Assembly: GCA_028284065.1 (NCBI GenBank)
Contig: JANQSJ010000004.1
Coordinates: forward strand, 350,650 to 414,649
Reading direction: 5' to 3'
Length of the DNA stretch: 64,000 nucleotides
DNA from: Parvularculaceae bacterium
GTDB taxonomy: Bacteria; Pseudomonadota; Alphaproteobacteria; Caulobacterales; Parvularculaceae
In this document: positions 21,133 to 30,085 of the stretch, in pieces
Numbering within the stretch: the first letter of the stretch is position 1
Layout of the letters: each line of letters begins with the position of its first letter
Translations under genes and position numbers: made by a program
The notes under the pieces: generated by a model
Databases searched by the model: none
Told to the model about the DNA's origin: nothing
What the model saw: the letters and a program-made list of their open reading frames with translations, nothing else

Positions 21133-21501
21133 TTAGATTGCGCGACGGCGCCTTCCTTCCGCGCGAACCGCATTGTCGTCCGGACGTGGCGGTCTGCTTT
21201 CGTTCCCTTCGTTGTCGTCCTCCTGGTCTTCTTCTTGGTCGACGTGCGATCGCTTCAGGTATTTGGCAAGGAACGGCGGCAGGACTTTCTCCAGGCCGGA
21301 CATATGCCGGTCGAACCAGCGCCAACGGCGTCGCAGCCAGCGGACTGCGCCGGGCGCCGCCCAAACGAGCAGAGCGAGTCCGAGCGCGATGAACAGAAAG
21401 CCGAACGGGATCGGCGAGGGAGTGAGCGGAATGCCGATCAGGATCAGCAGAAGCCCGAATATCGCCACCAGCATGCGAAAAATCGCAAATAACACCTGCA
21501 A
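21133..21501 (-). CDS. Small membrane protein with charged tail
   Basis: 122 residues from a TTG at 21501 with AAAGGGG a few bases upstream; an in-frame ATG follows at codon 10. Two hydrophobic helices span about residues 3-28 and 32-50, joined by a PLTPSPIPFG turn. An Arg/Trp-rich segment (RWLRRRWRWFDRHM) and a very charged, acidic-then-basic tail follow. This resembles the PGPGW-type putative transmembrane proteins, but I am not certain. It converges with the DUF5694 gene, with only 10 bp between the stops. Confidence 0.6.
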   Translation of the reverse strand: MQVLFAIFRMLVAIFGLLLILIGIPLTPSPIPFGFLFIALGLALLVWAAPGAVRWLRRRWRWFDRHMSGLEKVLPPFLAKYLKRSHVDQEEDQEDDNEGNESRPPRPDDNAVRAEGRRRRAI

Positions 21502-21706
21502 TTCGCCCCTTTATGCGCGGACAGCCATAGCCGTTGACTAATGCGCGCCAACGACACCACCCCTCACGCGCGCTCATTGGCGCGCCCCGCCCGTCTTCTC
21601 TTAAAGTAGGCGACCCTGGCGAGACGGCAAGCGCCTCCTCGACGGAGCGTTTGCGGACGAGGACGAGCCCTTCGCGATACAGCGGCGTAGTTTAGGACTT
21701 CTGACG

Positions 21707-21958
21707 ATGGCGATAGCCACGCCCATTGGAAGAAACGCCGGCGAGACGCGGCTGCGGCGGTTCGTCGAAGCGGATGCGGGGTCTTTCGGCGACTGCATGA
21801 CTGTTCGCGAAAACACACGCTATATGACGTTTCCGGACGAGGTGAAAACCCGCGAAGCCGCGCCGTCAAAGCGTCTCCTGTCCGCGCTCAGTTTCGTTGA
21901 TGCCGGCGAGATGGTCGTAAACGGCAAGAACGGTCGGAGGTATGTGCCAAGCGGATAG
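21707..21958 (+). pseudogene. Remnant of a GNAT-family acetyltransferase (N-terminal fragment)
   Basis: An 83-codon frame whose first half reads TRLRRFVEADAGSFGDCM, then TRYMTFPDEVKTREA. This resembles the start of RimJ/RimL-type GNAT acetyltransferases (E-RL-LR-F-EADA, then RYM-FP). The acetyl-CoA binding motif A (Q/RxxGxG/A) is missing and the second half is unrelated. I read it as a truncated relic; a coincidental short ORF cannot be excluded. Confidence 0.4.
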
Positions 21959-21974
21959 CATTGAGCGCATTTTG

Positions 21975-22733
21975 TCATGCGGCCGAAATGCGACGCGCCC
22001 AAAGAAACTCGTAATCCTCACGGCAGGCGTCGGCGGCTGCTTGTTCGCGAGGCGTTAACTCGGGCGGGGCGCCGTCGCCGGCCGGCGCGTCGAAGCCAGT
22101 TGAGGCGTTCACTGCGTCGTACCAGTGCGGGGCCCAAGGCCCGTCGCTGTCGCGGGGGCCCGCGGGCCAGGAGAGCATCGCCGCATCGAAGGGAATGTCG
22201 AGCGCTGCGCACAGGGAGCTCATGACGCCATCGGGATCGGCGAGGACGTCTTCGGAGGAGACCGCCGGAAACGCGTGTCCGTGGTCTGAGAGAAAGTCAT
22301 GAACGCGTCGCGCGACGCCGTAGCTCCTTATGATCGGCGAAAGATCGTCGAACTTCCTGGCATAAGACGCCACCATGTCCTCCGGTCGCCTTATCAGCGC
22401 AAACGATCGCTGGCGCAGGAGAAAGTCGATCGGCGCGTCGTCCTCAATGTGAAAGGCGATATGCTTGAAAAAGCGAATTTTCGCCGGTGGGCGCGACGGC
22501 TCGCCGAGCCAGGCGACCACGTCGTCGAAGCGCGCCGGGTAGGCTGCCAACGTCTCCGCGCGATAGGGGTGTTGGGCGTGCGAGGCGGCAAGCCAGTGGG
22601 CGTAGAAAGGTTCGTCCAGAACCTCCGTATCTGATCGGTTCTCGAATGCGCGCATCATCGCTGTGGAGATGTTGCGCGGGCCCGCCCACATGGAAATGCG
22701 CACGCATGCGTCCGCAGGCTCTTCTACGTTCAT
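21975..22733 (-). CDS. Sulfotransferase-like protein
   Basis: 252 residues. The N-terminal motif SMWAGPRNISTAMMRAF is the phosphosulfate-binding loop variant of a bacterial sulfotransferase-like family, followed by DEPFYAHWL. The middle motif FALIRRPEDMVASYARKF corresponds to the 3'-phosphate site (RxPxxxxxS). These proteins are often encoded beside class IV aminotransferases, as here, but their substrate is not known. Its start overlaps the MmcQ/YjbR gene stop by 4 bp, making it the third gene of an operon reading leftwards from 24054. Confidence 0.8.
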   Translation of the reverse strand: MNVEEPADACVRISMWAGPRNISTAMMRAFENRSDTEVLDEPFYAHWLAASHAQHPYRAETLAAYPARFDDVVAWLGEPSRPPAKIRFFKHIAFHIEDDAPIDFLLRQRSFALIRRPEDMVASYARKFDDLSPIIRSYGVARRVHDFLSDHGHAFPAVSSEDVLADPDGVMSSLCAALDIPFDAAMLSWPAGPRDSDGPWAPHWYDAVNASTGFDAPAGDGAPPELTPREQAAADACREDYEFLWARRISAA

Positions 22734-23122
22734 GTGTTCGCCCCGCCCGCGTCATAAGCCTTCAAAAGCCGCTTCGGCGCCATAGCGCGCCAGGTGTCGA
22801 TAAGACGCGTCTCGATCCAGTCCATTTCGATCCGATCAGGCCTGGCCAGAACGAGTTTGTGGTTCTTGTAATGGTCCGTATAGAAAAAGGTCTCAGGCGC
22901 CGCTTCGACAAGCATCTCGCGTTCGTCGTGGCTGTCCACCTTGAAGACAGGCGCGTCCTCGGACGGACTCCAGAACACCCATAGCTTGCCATGCGCTTTC
23001 AGCGTCGGTTGGCCCCAGGAAGTGGTCTTTTCGACGTGCGGCAAGTCAAGCGACAGCGCAAACGCCTGCAGCGCCTGCCAGGTCAGGGGCGATCCGCCCG
23101 GCGGCTTTGCCCGCCGCGCCAT
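22730..23122 (-). CDS. MmcQ/YjbR family protein
   Basis: 130 residues. Features of the MmcQ/YjbR alpha/beta fold are LSLDLPHVEKTTSWGQPTLK, LWVFWSPSEDAPVFKVD and FFYTDHYKNHKLVLARPDRI. The family is often labelled DNA-binding by fold similarity, but a definite role has not been shown. It is the middle gene of a three-gene operon: it starts 5 bp after the aminotransferase stop and overlaps the sulfotransferase start by 4 bp. Confidence 0.85.
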   Translation of the reverse strand: MARRAKPPGGSPLTWQALQAFALSLDLPHVEKTTSWGQPTLKAHGKLWVFWSPSEDAPVFKVDSHDEREMLVEAAPETFFYTDHYKNHKLVLARPDRIEMDWIETRLIDTWRAMAPKRLLKAYDAGGANT

Positions 23123-23127
23123 TTCGC

Positions 23128-24054
23128 TTAGCGGCCCTTCGCGACGTCCGCCGCGACGAGCTCGAGGTAGGCGGCGCGCAATCTTTCGGTGACCGGTCCT
23201 ATTCCCTCTCGGATATTGCGTCCGTCAACGGATGAGACTGGCGTCAGGCCCGCGAACGTGCCGGTGACGAACGCCTCCTGCGCGCCATAGACGTCGGTGA
23301 GGGAGAAGTTCTTCTCCCGCGTGCGAACGCCCGCCTCGTTTGCCGCCTCAAGGACCGCGCCGCGCGTGATGCCGCCGAGGCAATAGTCGCCGCTGGATGT
23401 CCACGCCTCGCCGTCGCGTACGATGAAGAAGTGGGTTGAATTGCAGGTTGCGACGAACCCTTGCGGGTCGAGCATCAGCGCCTCGTCGGCCCCGGCCTTG
23501 GCCGCCTGGATGCAGGCCATGATGCAGTTGATCTTCGAATGGCTGTTGAGCTTCTGATCCTGCACGTCCGGGTACCCGCGGCGGACATGCACGGTGAAAA
23601 GGTCGACGCCGGCGTCCTGGGGCTTCGGCGTCTTAAATTCCGGGATGATCACAATTGTCGCCGGGCTGATGGTCGCGCGGGGATCCTGGTATGGCGTCGC
23701 CTTAAGCCCACGCGACGTCATCAGCCGCACATGGACGCCTTCGCGGGCGTCGTTGGCGTCGAGGCAGGCGTAGATGCGCGCCTTCAACTCGTCCGGGGTC
23801 AAGGGGAGCGCGTAATCGAGCGTCTTCGCGCCGTCATAAAGACGCGTCAGGTGGCGGTCGAAGAATGCGACCACTCCTTTTCCGTCAGGACCCGGATAGA
23901 CGCGCAGGCCCTCCCACACGCCATCGCCTAGCACGAAGCCGGAGTCGAACACCGATACCTTCGCCTCGGCGCGCGGAAAAAGCTCGCCATTGACGTCAAT
24001 CAGGATGCGGTCATTGCGCGGGTCGGCGTCATAGGCATGCGTTGAGTGGGTCAT
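23128..24054 (-). CDS. Aminotransferase class IV (branched-chain/D-amino-acid type)
   Basis: 308 residues with fold-type IV PLP features: SVFDSGFVLGDGVWEGLRVY, an Arg-containing VHVRLMTSRG, the PLP Lys in LNSHSKINCIMA, EALMLDPQGFVATCNSTHFF, and the phosphate-binding TGTFAGLTPV. It is related to branched-chain aminotransferase, D-amino-acid aminotransferase and aminodeoxychorismate lyase. The VFDSGFVLGDGVWEG motif favours an aminotransferase, but substrate specificity cannot be fixed. First gene of the leftward operon with MmcQ/YjbR and the sulfotransferase-like gene. Confidence 0.9.
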   Translation of the reverse strand: MTHSTHAYDADPRNDRILIDVNGELFPRAEAKVSVFDSGFVLGDGVWEGLRVYPGPDGKGVVAFFDRHLTRLYDGAKTLDYALPLTPDELKARIYACLDANDAREGVHVRLMTSRGLKATPYQDPRATISPATIVIIPEFKTPKPQDAGVDLFTVHVRRGYPDVQDQKLNSHSKINCIMACIQAAKAGADEALMLDPQGFVATCNSTHFFIVRDGEAWTSSGDYCLGGITRGAVLEAANEAGVRTREKNFSLTDVYGAQEAFVTGTFAGLTPVSSVDGRNIREGIGPVTERLRAAYLELVAADVAKGR

Positions 24055-24271
24055 AAGGGCGCTGCGTGAAGTGGCTGTTCGTCGCGCGACTATCGCCGCA
24101 ATCGCGCGCGCTCACAAGCGCAGGAGGCGGCGCGCGAGGCGGTTGCGCGTGCGCGCCGGAACGCTCATCGAAGGGGCGGCGGGGGAGGCGAGGACGCGAG
24201 CGCGCCCGCCACGAGATCGCCCGAATAGATTGAACCCAGTAATGACCTCATGCCTGAAAAGGAGCTGAATT

Positions 24272-24889
24272 ATGAAACGCCTAGTCGCTAGCCTGTTCGT
24301 ATCCGCCGCCGCGCTCGCCGCGGCGTCCTCCGCCGTCGCGCAAAGCCCCGAGGAGCGCGACCGGCTTCGGGAGAGCATCGCCGCGGCGTCGGCCGCAGTC
24401 GATGATGAGAATTATGCCGAGGCGCGGGCGCGGCTCGCCACGGCGGCGGACGCCGCCGAACGCCTCGATATCCAGCGCATCGCATCCCAGGTCGCCGACC
24501 TCACCAAAGATCTTGAAGCGGACATCCAGCGTTTTGTCCTTGCGGAGTCCTCGACCCTGACATTCGACAACCTTTTGAAGAGTCAGCAGGCGGTCGAGCA
24601 GATCCTGCGCGATCCAGATGGCCAGGTGGTGCGCGTACGGGTGTTTGGCGACGACGACGCCATGGGCGAGTTTATGGCGGCCCTGAAGGATTCCGCCCGC
24701 CTGCGTGACGCCGGGATAGAAAAGGCGGAGATGGCCGGCGAGCCGGCGCTGAAGCGACGCACGGCGGACGGCGGCCTGTCGGTGCTCATGATGTCCGAGA
24801 AAGACCACGCGCTGGTGGAGCTTGAGGGCGATTCCGAGGCCGCCGTCATGGCGATCATCGAGCAGCTTGAGCGCAAGTCCGCTCTCTAG
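24272..24889 (+). CDS. Hypothetical exported helical protein
   Basis: 205 residues from ATG 24272 (AAAGGAGCTG directly upstream). The signal peptide RLVASLFVSAAALAAASSAVAQ is clear. The mature part starts with a long Ala/Glu/Arg-rich helical stretch (residues 25-90), possibly coiled coil, then a smaller alpha/beta part with VVRVRVFGDDDAMGEFM and DGGLSVLMMSEKDHALVELEG. No known family recognised. The neighbours are unrelated metabolic genes. Confidence 0.7.
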   Translation: MKRLVASLFVSAAALAAASSAVAQSPEERDRLRESIAAASAAVDDENYAEARARLATAADAAERLDIQRIASQVADLTKDLEADIQRFVLAESSTLTFDNLLKSQQAVEQILRDPDGQVVRVRVFGDDDAMGEFMAALKDSARLRDAGIEKAEMAGEPALKRRTADGGLSVLMMSEKDHALVELEGDSEAAVMAIIEQLERKSAL

Positions 24890-25006
24890 TCCTCGCTCGC
24901 GCGCCGAAGATTTCCGACCGACCGAATGCGATCTGCGGCGCCCTGTGTCGCGGATTGCATAAATTCTGCTAGCATAAACGCCTTACGCTCTCGGGGATCT
25001 TTGCAT

Positions 25007-25486
25007 ATGGCCGCGTCGACAAAAGCTCTTCTTATCGCCGCGCTGGCAGTGTCCGCCAATGGCGCGGCGATGGCCGCTCCGGCCTCCATGACCTCAGACG
25101 TCGCACAGGCGGTCGTTCAGGGCTGTCGCGCCCACGCAGCCGAAAATGACCAGGCCTTCGCGATTGCGGTGGTCGATGCCGGCGGCCATCTTGTCGCTTA
25201 TTCGCGGATGGACGGCGCGTCCGCCGGCGCGGCGGCGTTCTCCCAGGATAAGGCCAAGGCGTCGGCTATCTGGGGGTTCGCAACGTCCCGCATGGCCGAG
25301 GGCGCTGAGAACACGCCCGGCTTCGCGAGCGCGCCGTATGTGGTGACGGTCGCTGGCGGGCTCGCGGCTTATGCGCCGGATGCAGGCCGCATCGGCGCCG
25401 TCGGCGTTTCCGGCGGCGCGCCGAGCGCCGATGAGGCCTGCGCGCAGGCCGGCCTCGAGGCCGCAGGGTTGAAATCGTCGCGTTGA
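25007..25486 (+). CDS. GlcG/HbpS family heme-binding-like protein, exported
   Basis: 159 residues from ATG 25007; the frame extends to 24926, but only this start yields the signal peptide LLIAALAVSANGAAMAAP. The mature part has the GlcG/HbpS pattern: an FAIAVVDAGGHLVAYSRMDGA strand-turn (given here in part), an AFSQDKAKASA helix, and GRIGAVGVSGGAPSADE near the end. The family includes the Streptomyces heme sensor HbpS and the GlcG proteins of glycolate loci. Periplasmic location and possible heme or small-molecule binding are inferred. Confidence 0.85.
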   Translation: MAASTKALLIAALAVSANGAAMAAPASMTSDVAQAVVQGCRAHAAENDQAFAIAVVDAGGHLVAYSRMDGASAGAAAFSQDKAKASAIWGFATSRMAEGAENTPGFASAPYVVTVAGGLAAYAPDAGRIGAVGVSGGAPSADEACAQAGLEAAGLKSSR

Positions 25487-25564
25487 TCGGGACGCTGCAC
25501 GCGCGCTTTGACGCGCACGCCATCGCGCGGCTTTAGTAAGCGTCTTCGAACAGGAGGCGCCCAA

Positions 25565-26587
25565 ATGGCCAGGTACGAATCAATACTCGGCGCCGTCGGA
25601 CGCACCCCGGTCGTGCGGATCAACCGTCTCGCGCCGGGCCACGTCGCGCTTTATGTGAAGGTCGAGGCCTTCAATCCCTTGGGGTCGGTTAAGGACCGCT
25701 TGGCGCTTGGCGTCATCGAGGCGGCGGAAAAATCCGGCGCGCTAGCGCCCGGCCAGACCGTCGTCGAGGCGACCTCCGGCAACACCGGCATCGGTCTCGC
25801 CATGGTGTGCGCCGCCAAGGGGTATCCGCTCGTTGTGACGATGGCGGAGAGCTTTTCCGTTGAACGCCGCAAGCTCATGCGGTTCCTGGGGGCGAGGGTC
25901 GTGCTGACGCCGGCTGCGGAAAAGGGCACCGGAATGGTCGCCCGGGCGAAACGGCTAGCGGACAAGCATGGCTGGTTCATGACGCGCCAGTTCGAGAACG
26001 AGGCGAATGCGGACATGCATGAACGCACGACGGGCCGCGAGATTGTCGAGGATTTCGCCGGCGAGCGGCTCGACTACTGGGTGACGGGCTGGGGCACGGG
26101 CGGCACCCTCGCCGGGGTCTCGCGGGTCCTGAAGCGCGAGCGGCCGGAGACGAAGATTATCGTCAGTGAGCCGAACGTTGCGGCGCTGATGAGCGATGGG
26201 ACCCCGCAGGAACGCAATGCCGACGGGTCGGCCGCCGCGACCCATCCCGCCTGGACGCCGCACGCGATCCAGGGCTGGACGCCGGACTTCATTCCGCTGG
26301 TCGCGCAAGAGGCGATCGATAACGGGGTGATTGACCAGATCCTCCCTGTCGCCGCGGCGCACGGCATGGAATGGGCGCGCGAACTCGCCGCTAAGGAGGG
26401 GATCTTCACCGGCGTCTCCGGCGGGTCGACCTTCGCTACGGCGATGGAGGTGGCGCGCGACGCGCCTGAAGGATCCGCTATCCTCTGTATGCTGCCGGAC
26501 ACGGGCGAACGTTACCTGTCGACGCCGCTGTTTAGCGACGTCGAGGAGGAAATGACAGACGAAGAACGGACCCTGGCCGAGCAATAG
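25565..26587 (+). CDS. cysK: Cysteine synthase A
   Basis: 340 residues from ATG 25565 with AGGAGGCGCC upstream. PLP-dependent O-acetylserine sulfhydrylase features: GRTPVVRINRL, the PLP Lys43 in NPLGSVKDRLA, TSGNTGIGLA, GTGGTLAGVSRVLK as the phosphate-binding loop, and SGGSTFATAMEVA. It makes cysteine from O-acetylserine and sulfide in the cytoplasm. It is slightly longer than typical CysK (about 310-325) because of a charged C-terminal extension. It converges on the gene at 26596. Confidence 0.93.
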   Translation: MARYESILGAVGRTPVVRINRLAPGHVALYVKVEAFNPLGSVKDRLALGVIEAAEKSGALAPGQTVVEATSGNTGIGLAMVCAAKGYPLVVTMAESFSVERRKLMRFLGARVVLTPAAEKGTGMVARAKRLADKHGWFMTRQFENEANADMHERTTGREIVEDFAGERLDYWVTGWGTGGTLAGVSRVLKRERPETKIIVSEPNVAALMSDGTPQERNADGSAAATHPAWTPHAIQGWTPDFIPLVAQEAIDNGVIDQILPVAAAHGMEWARELAAKEGIFTGVSGGSTFATAMEVARDAPEGSAILCMLPDTGERYLSTPLFSDVEEEMTDEERTLAEQ

Positions 26588-26595
26588 GCGGTCGA

Positions 26596-27423
26596 TCAGC
26601 CAGGACACGACGCCTTGTTGCGTTCGATCGCGTACTTGGTCTGCCCGAACTTCCAGCTGCCCTTGCGCACAGTATTGACAGGCGCCCGCTGGACGCCGCC
26701 TTTCGAGTTATAAACCGCGAGGACGGGCCCGTTGGCCCCGGACTCGATTGCCCATCTTCCGATGTCGGCGGAAACGCCTGCGGCGCCGGCCCAGCCGTCG
26801 CGGCCGCCTTCATAACGGTCGTCGACCTCGCCGCCGATGCTGATCGATCCTTCCGACGTTCTGAGCGCCAGACCGCCCGGGCACAAATGCACATAGCCGG
26901 ACGATCCGCCGCTGGCGCCGGAAAAGATGCTTGGGCTGTATACCCAGAAGATGCGTGAGCGCGCGGCTTCGCGTTCGATGTCGGGAAACTCGCCGTTCAG
27001 TTCCGGCGCCGCCGCGCTTGCGTTTGAGGACGCCGAACGGCCAGTCGCCTCCGCTCCGCTTGACGGCGCTGGTTGGCTCGATTGCGGCGCAGGCTGCTGC
27101 GGCTGCGTGGGCTGCGCGTTAGGCGCATTCGGCGGCGAACCGCCGCCGAGCGGCGGGCCGCCATTGGCGTTCATCATCGGCGGTTGGCCGACGAGACCGA
27201 AGTCGCCATTGGTATGCATATAGTACGCGCCGGGCGGCAGTCCGCCGAGCATCATCATCTGTTGGGTCTCGATCGGCGGCGCGACGCCATTTACCGTATA
27301 CGGCGTTTCTGCTGTCCCTTGCGCAGAAGCCGCGCCGACCGCTAGCGCCGACGCCGCGGCGATCGCCACGCAAGACTTTGTCGCAATTGACTTTGTCGCG
27401 AAGGACTTTGCAAAGACGCCCAC
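26596..27423 (-). CDS. Hypothetical exported protein, Pro/Gln-rich linker
   Basis: 275 residues. The signal peptide KSCVAIAAASALAVGAASAQ is preceded by a curious repeat FATKSIATKS. After a YTVNGVAPPIETQQMMMLGG segment, a low-complexity Asn/Pro/Gln/Ser region (about 85-135) leads to a C-terminal domain of about 130 residues. That domain has SSGYVHLCPGGLAL and a final Cys (NKASCPG), which may form a disulfide. No family recognised. It lies nose to nose with cysK, 8 bp between stops. Confidence 0.7.
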   Translation of the reverse strand: MGVFAKSFATKSIATKSCVAIAAASALAVGAASAQGTAETPYTVNGVAPPIETQQMMMLGGLPPGAYYMHTNGDFGLVGQPPMMNANGGPPLGGGSPPNAPNAQPTQPQQPAPQSSQPAPSSGAEATGRSASSNASAAAPELNGEFPDIEREAARSRIFWVYSPSIFSGASGGSSGYVHLCPGGLALRTSEGSISIGGEVDDRYEGGRDGWAGAAGVSADIGRWAIESGANGPVLAVYNSKGGVQRAPVNTVRKGSWKFGQTKYAIERNKASCPG

Positions 27424-27561
27424 GCTTCATCTCCTCCGGCGGTGCATTCCCAGTCGTTAAACTTGCCTAAGTCTACGCCATTCGGAATCGGATGCGGCGC
27501 GCAAACGGTGAATCCCGGGAAAGCTATCTGCGATTTCATCTTTGCGGTGGCGCGGTCGGTT

Positions 27562-28506
27562 TCAGGCGATCCCGAACTTGTCCAAAGCCGCTTTGGCGAT
27601 GGGCTCGCCCCATTCCTGAACGAAGTGGCCGGCCTCGGCGACCTCCATCGGCTCCGGGCAGTTCCTGATCATCGAGCGAAGGAAATGCATGGCAGGCGGC
27701 CCCAGGACGGGATCCTGCATGCCTATCGCCATGAAGCTGTCGCCGGTCCAGTCTTCGGACCAGAACTTGCGCGCTTTCAAAGACGTTCCGACGCCTTCCT
27801 TTGACAAAGGCGTTAAATCCTCCGCGCCTTTCTCCTTCAGCATGACGAGCTCCGGAAAGCGCCGGACGCCGCCCTTGTAGGACTGATCAGGGAATGGCGC
27901 GTCATAGGCGGCTTTCTCGGCGTCGGAGAGAATTGGCGTCGCGCGGCCCATCAACTCGCCGACGGCGAGATCCGGCTGGGACCGGTTGAAGGCGCGCCAC
28001 GCTGCGAAGCCCTCGGGCGCCTCCTCGCCGCCGGGAAGGCCGGTGTTCATGACGATGAGGCGTGTGTAGCGCTCTGGCGCCTCCATCGGCAGGGTGAGTC
28101 CCAAAAGCCCACCCCAGTCCTGCACGACGAGACAAACATTCTTTAGGTCGAGTTTCTCCACGAAGGCGAGGAGCGCGCCGCGGTGGAAGTGATATGTGTA
28201 AATATCGTCGTCCACCGGCTTGTCGGAGCGGCCAAATCCGAACATGTCGACCGCCACGGCGCGATGGCCGGCTTTGTTGAATACCGGGATCATCTTGCGG
28301 AAGAGATAGGCCCAACTCGGCTCGCCATGAATGCACAAGAAGGTAACCTCTGCGTCCGCCGCGGCGCCGCTGCTTGGCGTCTCGTCCACGTAATGCATCC
28401 TGAGGCCTTCATACCCCTTCAGGTCCTCAACGTATTGCGGGGCATAGGGCCAGTCTGGAAGCGCATTGAAACGGTCGTCGGGCGTTCGCTTGGCGGTGAT
28501 GGGCAT
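27562..28506 (-). CDS. dhmA: Haloalkane dehalogenase (HLD-I type alpha/beta hydrolase)
   Basis: 314 residues from ATG 28506; the frame reaches further upstream but without need. Haloalkane dehalogenase hallmarks: oxyanion motif HGEPSW (60-65), nucleophile Asp130 with halide-binding Trp131 in VVQDWGG, the catalytic acid Asp265 in GMQDPVLG, and His294 in AGHFVQEWG. Acid after strand 7 and these motifs place it in the HLD-I group with DhlA/DhmA. It should hydrolyse haloalkanes to alcohol plus halide; the natural substrate is unknown, and marine bacteria often carry such genes. It is divergent from lpd. Confidence 0.88.
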   Translation of the reverse strand: MPITAKRTPDDRFNALPDWPYAPQYVEDLKGYEGLRMHYVDETPSSGAAADAEVTFLCIHGEPSWAYLFRKMIPVFNKAGHRAVAVDMFGFGRSDKPVDDDIYTYHFHRGALLAFVEKLDLKNVCLVVQDWGGLLGLTLPMEAPERYTRLIVMNTGLPGGEEAPEGFAAWRAFNRSQPDLAVGELMGRATPILSDAEKAAYDAPFPDQSYKGGVRRFPELVMLKEKGAEDLTPLSKEGVGTSLKARKFWSEDWTGDSFMAIGMQDPVLGPPAMHFLRSMIRNCPEPMEVAEAGHFVQEWGEPIAKAALDKFGIA

Positions 28507-28651
28507 CCTGTCCGCATCCTTCTGCAGTTCGGCGGTTTTTCCTGAGCGGTTTGTCGCTATGTGTTGGCGACACATGTGTGGCGCGGCGACGCGCTTCGGC
28601 CAAGCTGCGGATGCAGCAGGGCGTTAAGGATAACCGAAAGGATGACGTGCG

Positions 28652-30076
28652 ATGGCCGAAGTGAGCGCCGATATCTGCGTGATTGGCGGCGGCCCAGGCG
28701 GCTATGTCGCGGCGATTCGCGCGCGCCAACTGGGCATGTCGGTCGTTCTGGTGGAGCGCGAGCATCTCGGCGGCGTCTGCCTCAACTGGGGCTGCATCCC
28801 GACGAAGGCGCTCCTGCGGACGGCGGAAATCTATGACTACATGAAGCACGCGAGCGCGTTCGGGCTGAAGGCGGAGAATGTCGGCTTCGATCTTGACGCG
28901 GTCGTCAAGCGCTCACGCGACGTGGCGGGGAAGCTCTCCGGCGGCGTCGGCTTCCTGATGAAGAAGAACAAGGTTGAGGTGATCGATGGCGACGCGCGCC
29001 TTGAGAAATCCACCAACGGGTCCGGCGCGCCGCTGGTGAAAGCGACAACGAAGGACGGCGAGACGACGATCCGCGCTAGCCATGTCATCCTGGCCACCGG
29101 CGCGCGCGCGCGGACGATCCCCGCGGCGGGCTTGGAGCCCGACGGCAAGTTCATCTGGACCGCGAAGGAAGCCATGGTCCCGGACCTCATGCCGAAGCGG
29201 CTACTCGTCATAGGCTCCGGCGCTATCGGGATTGAATTTGCAAGCTTCTATAACTCGATGGGATCGGATGTGACGGTCGTGGAAATGGTCGACCGCATCC
29301 TGCCTGCCGAAGACGCCGAAATTTCCGCCTTCGCCGAAAAGCGCTTCAAGAAGGCGGGCATCAAAATCCACACCTCCGCCAAGGTCGATAAGCTGGAAGA
29401 GGGAAAGGAGACCGTCAAGGCGACGGTCGTCGGCTCGGACGGCAAGCCTGAGACCGTGGAGGCCGACCGGGTGATCCTCGCCATCGGCATTACGGGCAAT
29501 ACGGAAGGGCTTGGCCTCGGCGCCTTGGGGGTCAAGGTCGATCGCGGCCACGTTGTCGTCGACGAGTGGCTGCGCACGGGCGTTCCGGGCCTCTACGCCA
29601 TCGGCGATCTTGTCGGCGCGCCCTGGCTCGCCCACAAGGCCTCTCACGAGGGCATTGTCTGCGTGGAGAAGATCGCAGGCCTCAATTCGGTCCATCCGGT
29701 CGACGTCACCCGCATTCCGGGGTGCACCTATTCCAATCCGCAAGTGGCGAGCGTCGGCCTCACCGAAGCCAAGGCGAAGGAGCAGGGCCTGAAAGTGAAG
29801 GTCGGGCGCTTCCCCTTCAACGGCAATGGCAAGGCGATCGCGCTTGGCGAGCCGGAAGGCATGATCAAGACGATCTTTGATGAGAAAACCGGCGAGCTTC
29901 TCGGCGCGCACATGATCGGCGCGGAAGTAACCGAACTCATCCAGGGTTATGGCCTTGCGCGGACTTTGGAGGCGACGGAGGAAGATATCTTCCACACCGT
30001 TTTTCCGCACCCGACGCTGTCGGAGATGATGCATGAGAGCCCATTGGACGCCTACGGACGGGCGGTGCATATCTGA
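28652..30076 (+). CDS. lpd: Dihydrolipoamide dehydrogenase (E3)
   Basis: 474 residues. The FAD-binding motif GGGPGGYVAAIRA is near the N-terminus. The redox disulfide is in GGVCLNWGCIPTKALL. The NAD-binding motif is IGSGAIGIEFASFYNSMG, and the dimerisation domain ends with HTVFPHPTLSEMMHE, holding the catalytic His. It reoxidises dihydrolipoyl groups of 2-oxoacid dehydrogenases. pdhB and pdhC are 8-12 kb upstream on the same strand. A decayed second copy of its last 31 codons lies at 30882-30974. Confidence 0.97.
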   Translation: MAEVSADICVIGGGPGGYVAAIRARQLGMSVVLVEREHLGGVCLNWGCIPTKALLRTAEIYDYMKHASAFGLKAENVGFDLDAVVKRSRDVAGKLSGGVGFLMKKNKVEVIDGDARLEKSTNGSGAPLVKATTKDGETTIRASHVILATGARARTIPAAGLEPDGKFIWTAKEAMVPDLMPKRLLVIGSGAIGIEFASFYNSMGSDVTVVEMVDRILPAEDAEISAFAEKRFKKAGIKIHTSAKVDKLEEGKETVKATVVGSDGKPETVEADRVILAIGITGNTEGLGLGALGVKVDRGHVVVDEWLRTGVPGLYAIGDLVGAPWLAHKASHEGIVCVEKIAGLNSVHPVDVTRIPGCTYSNPQVASVGLTEAKAKEQGLKVKVGRFPFNGNGKAIALGEPEGMIKTIFDEKTGELLGAHMIGAEVTELIQGYGLARTLEATEEDIFHTVFPHPTLSEMMHESPLDAYGRAVHI

Positions 30077-30085
30077 GGGCGAGTA

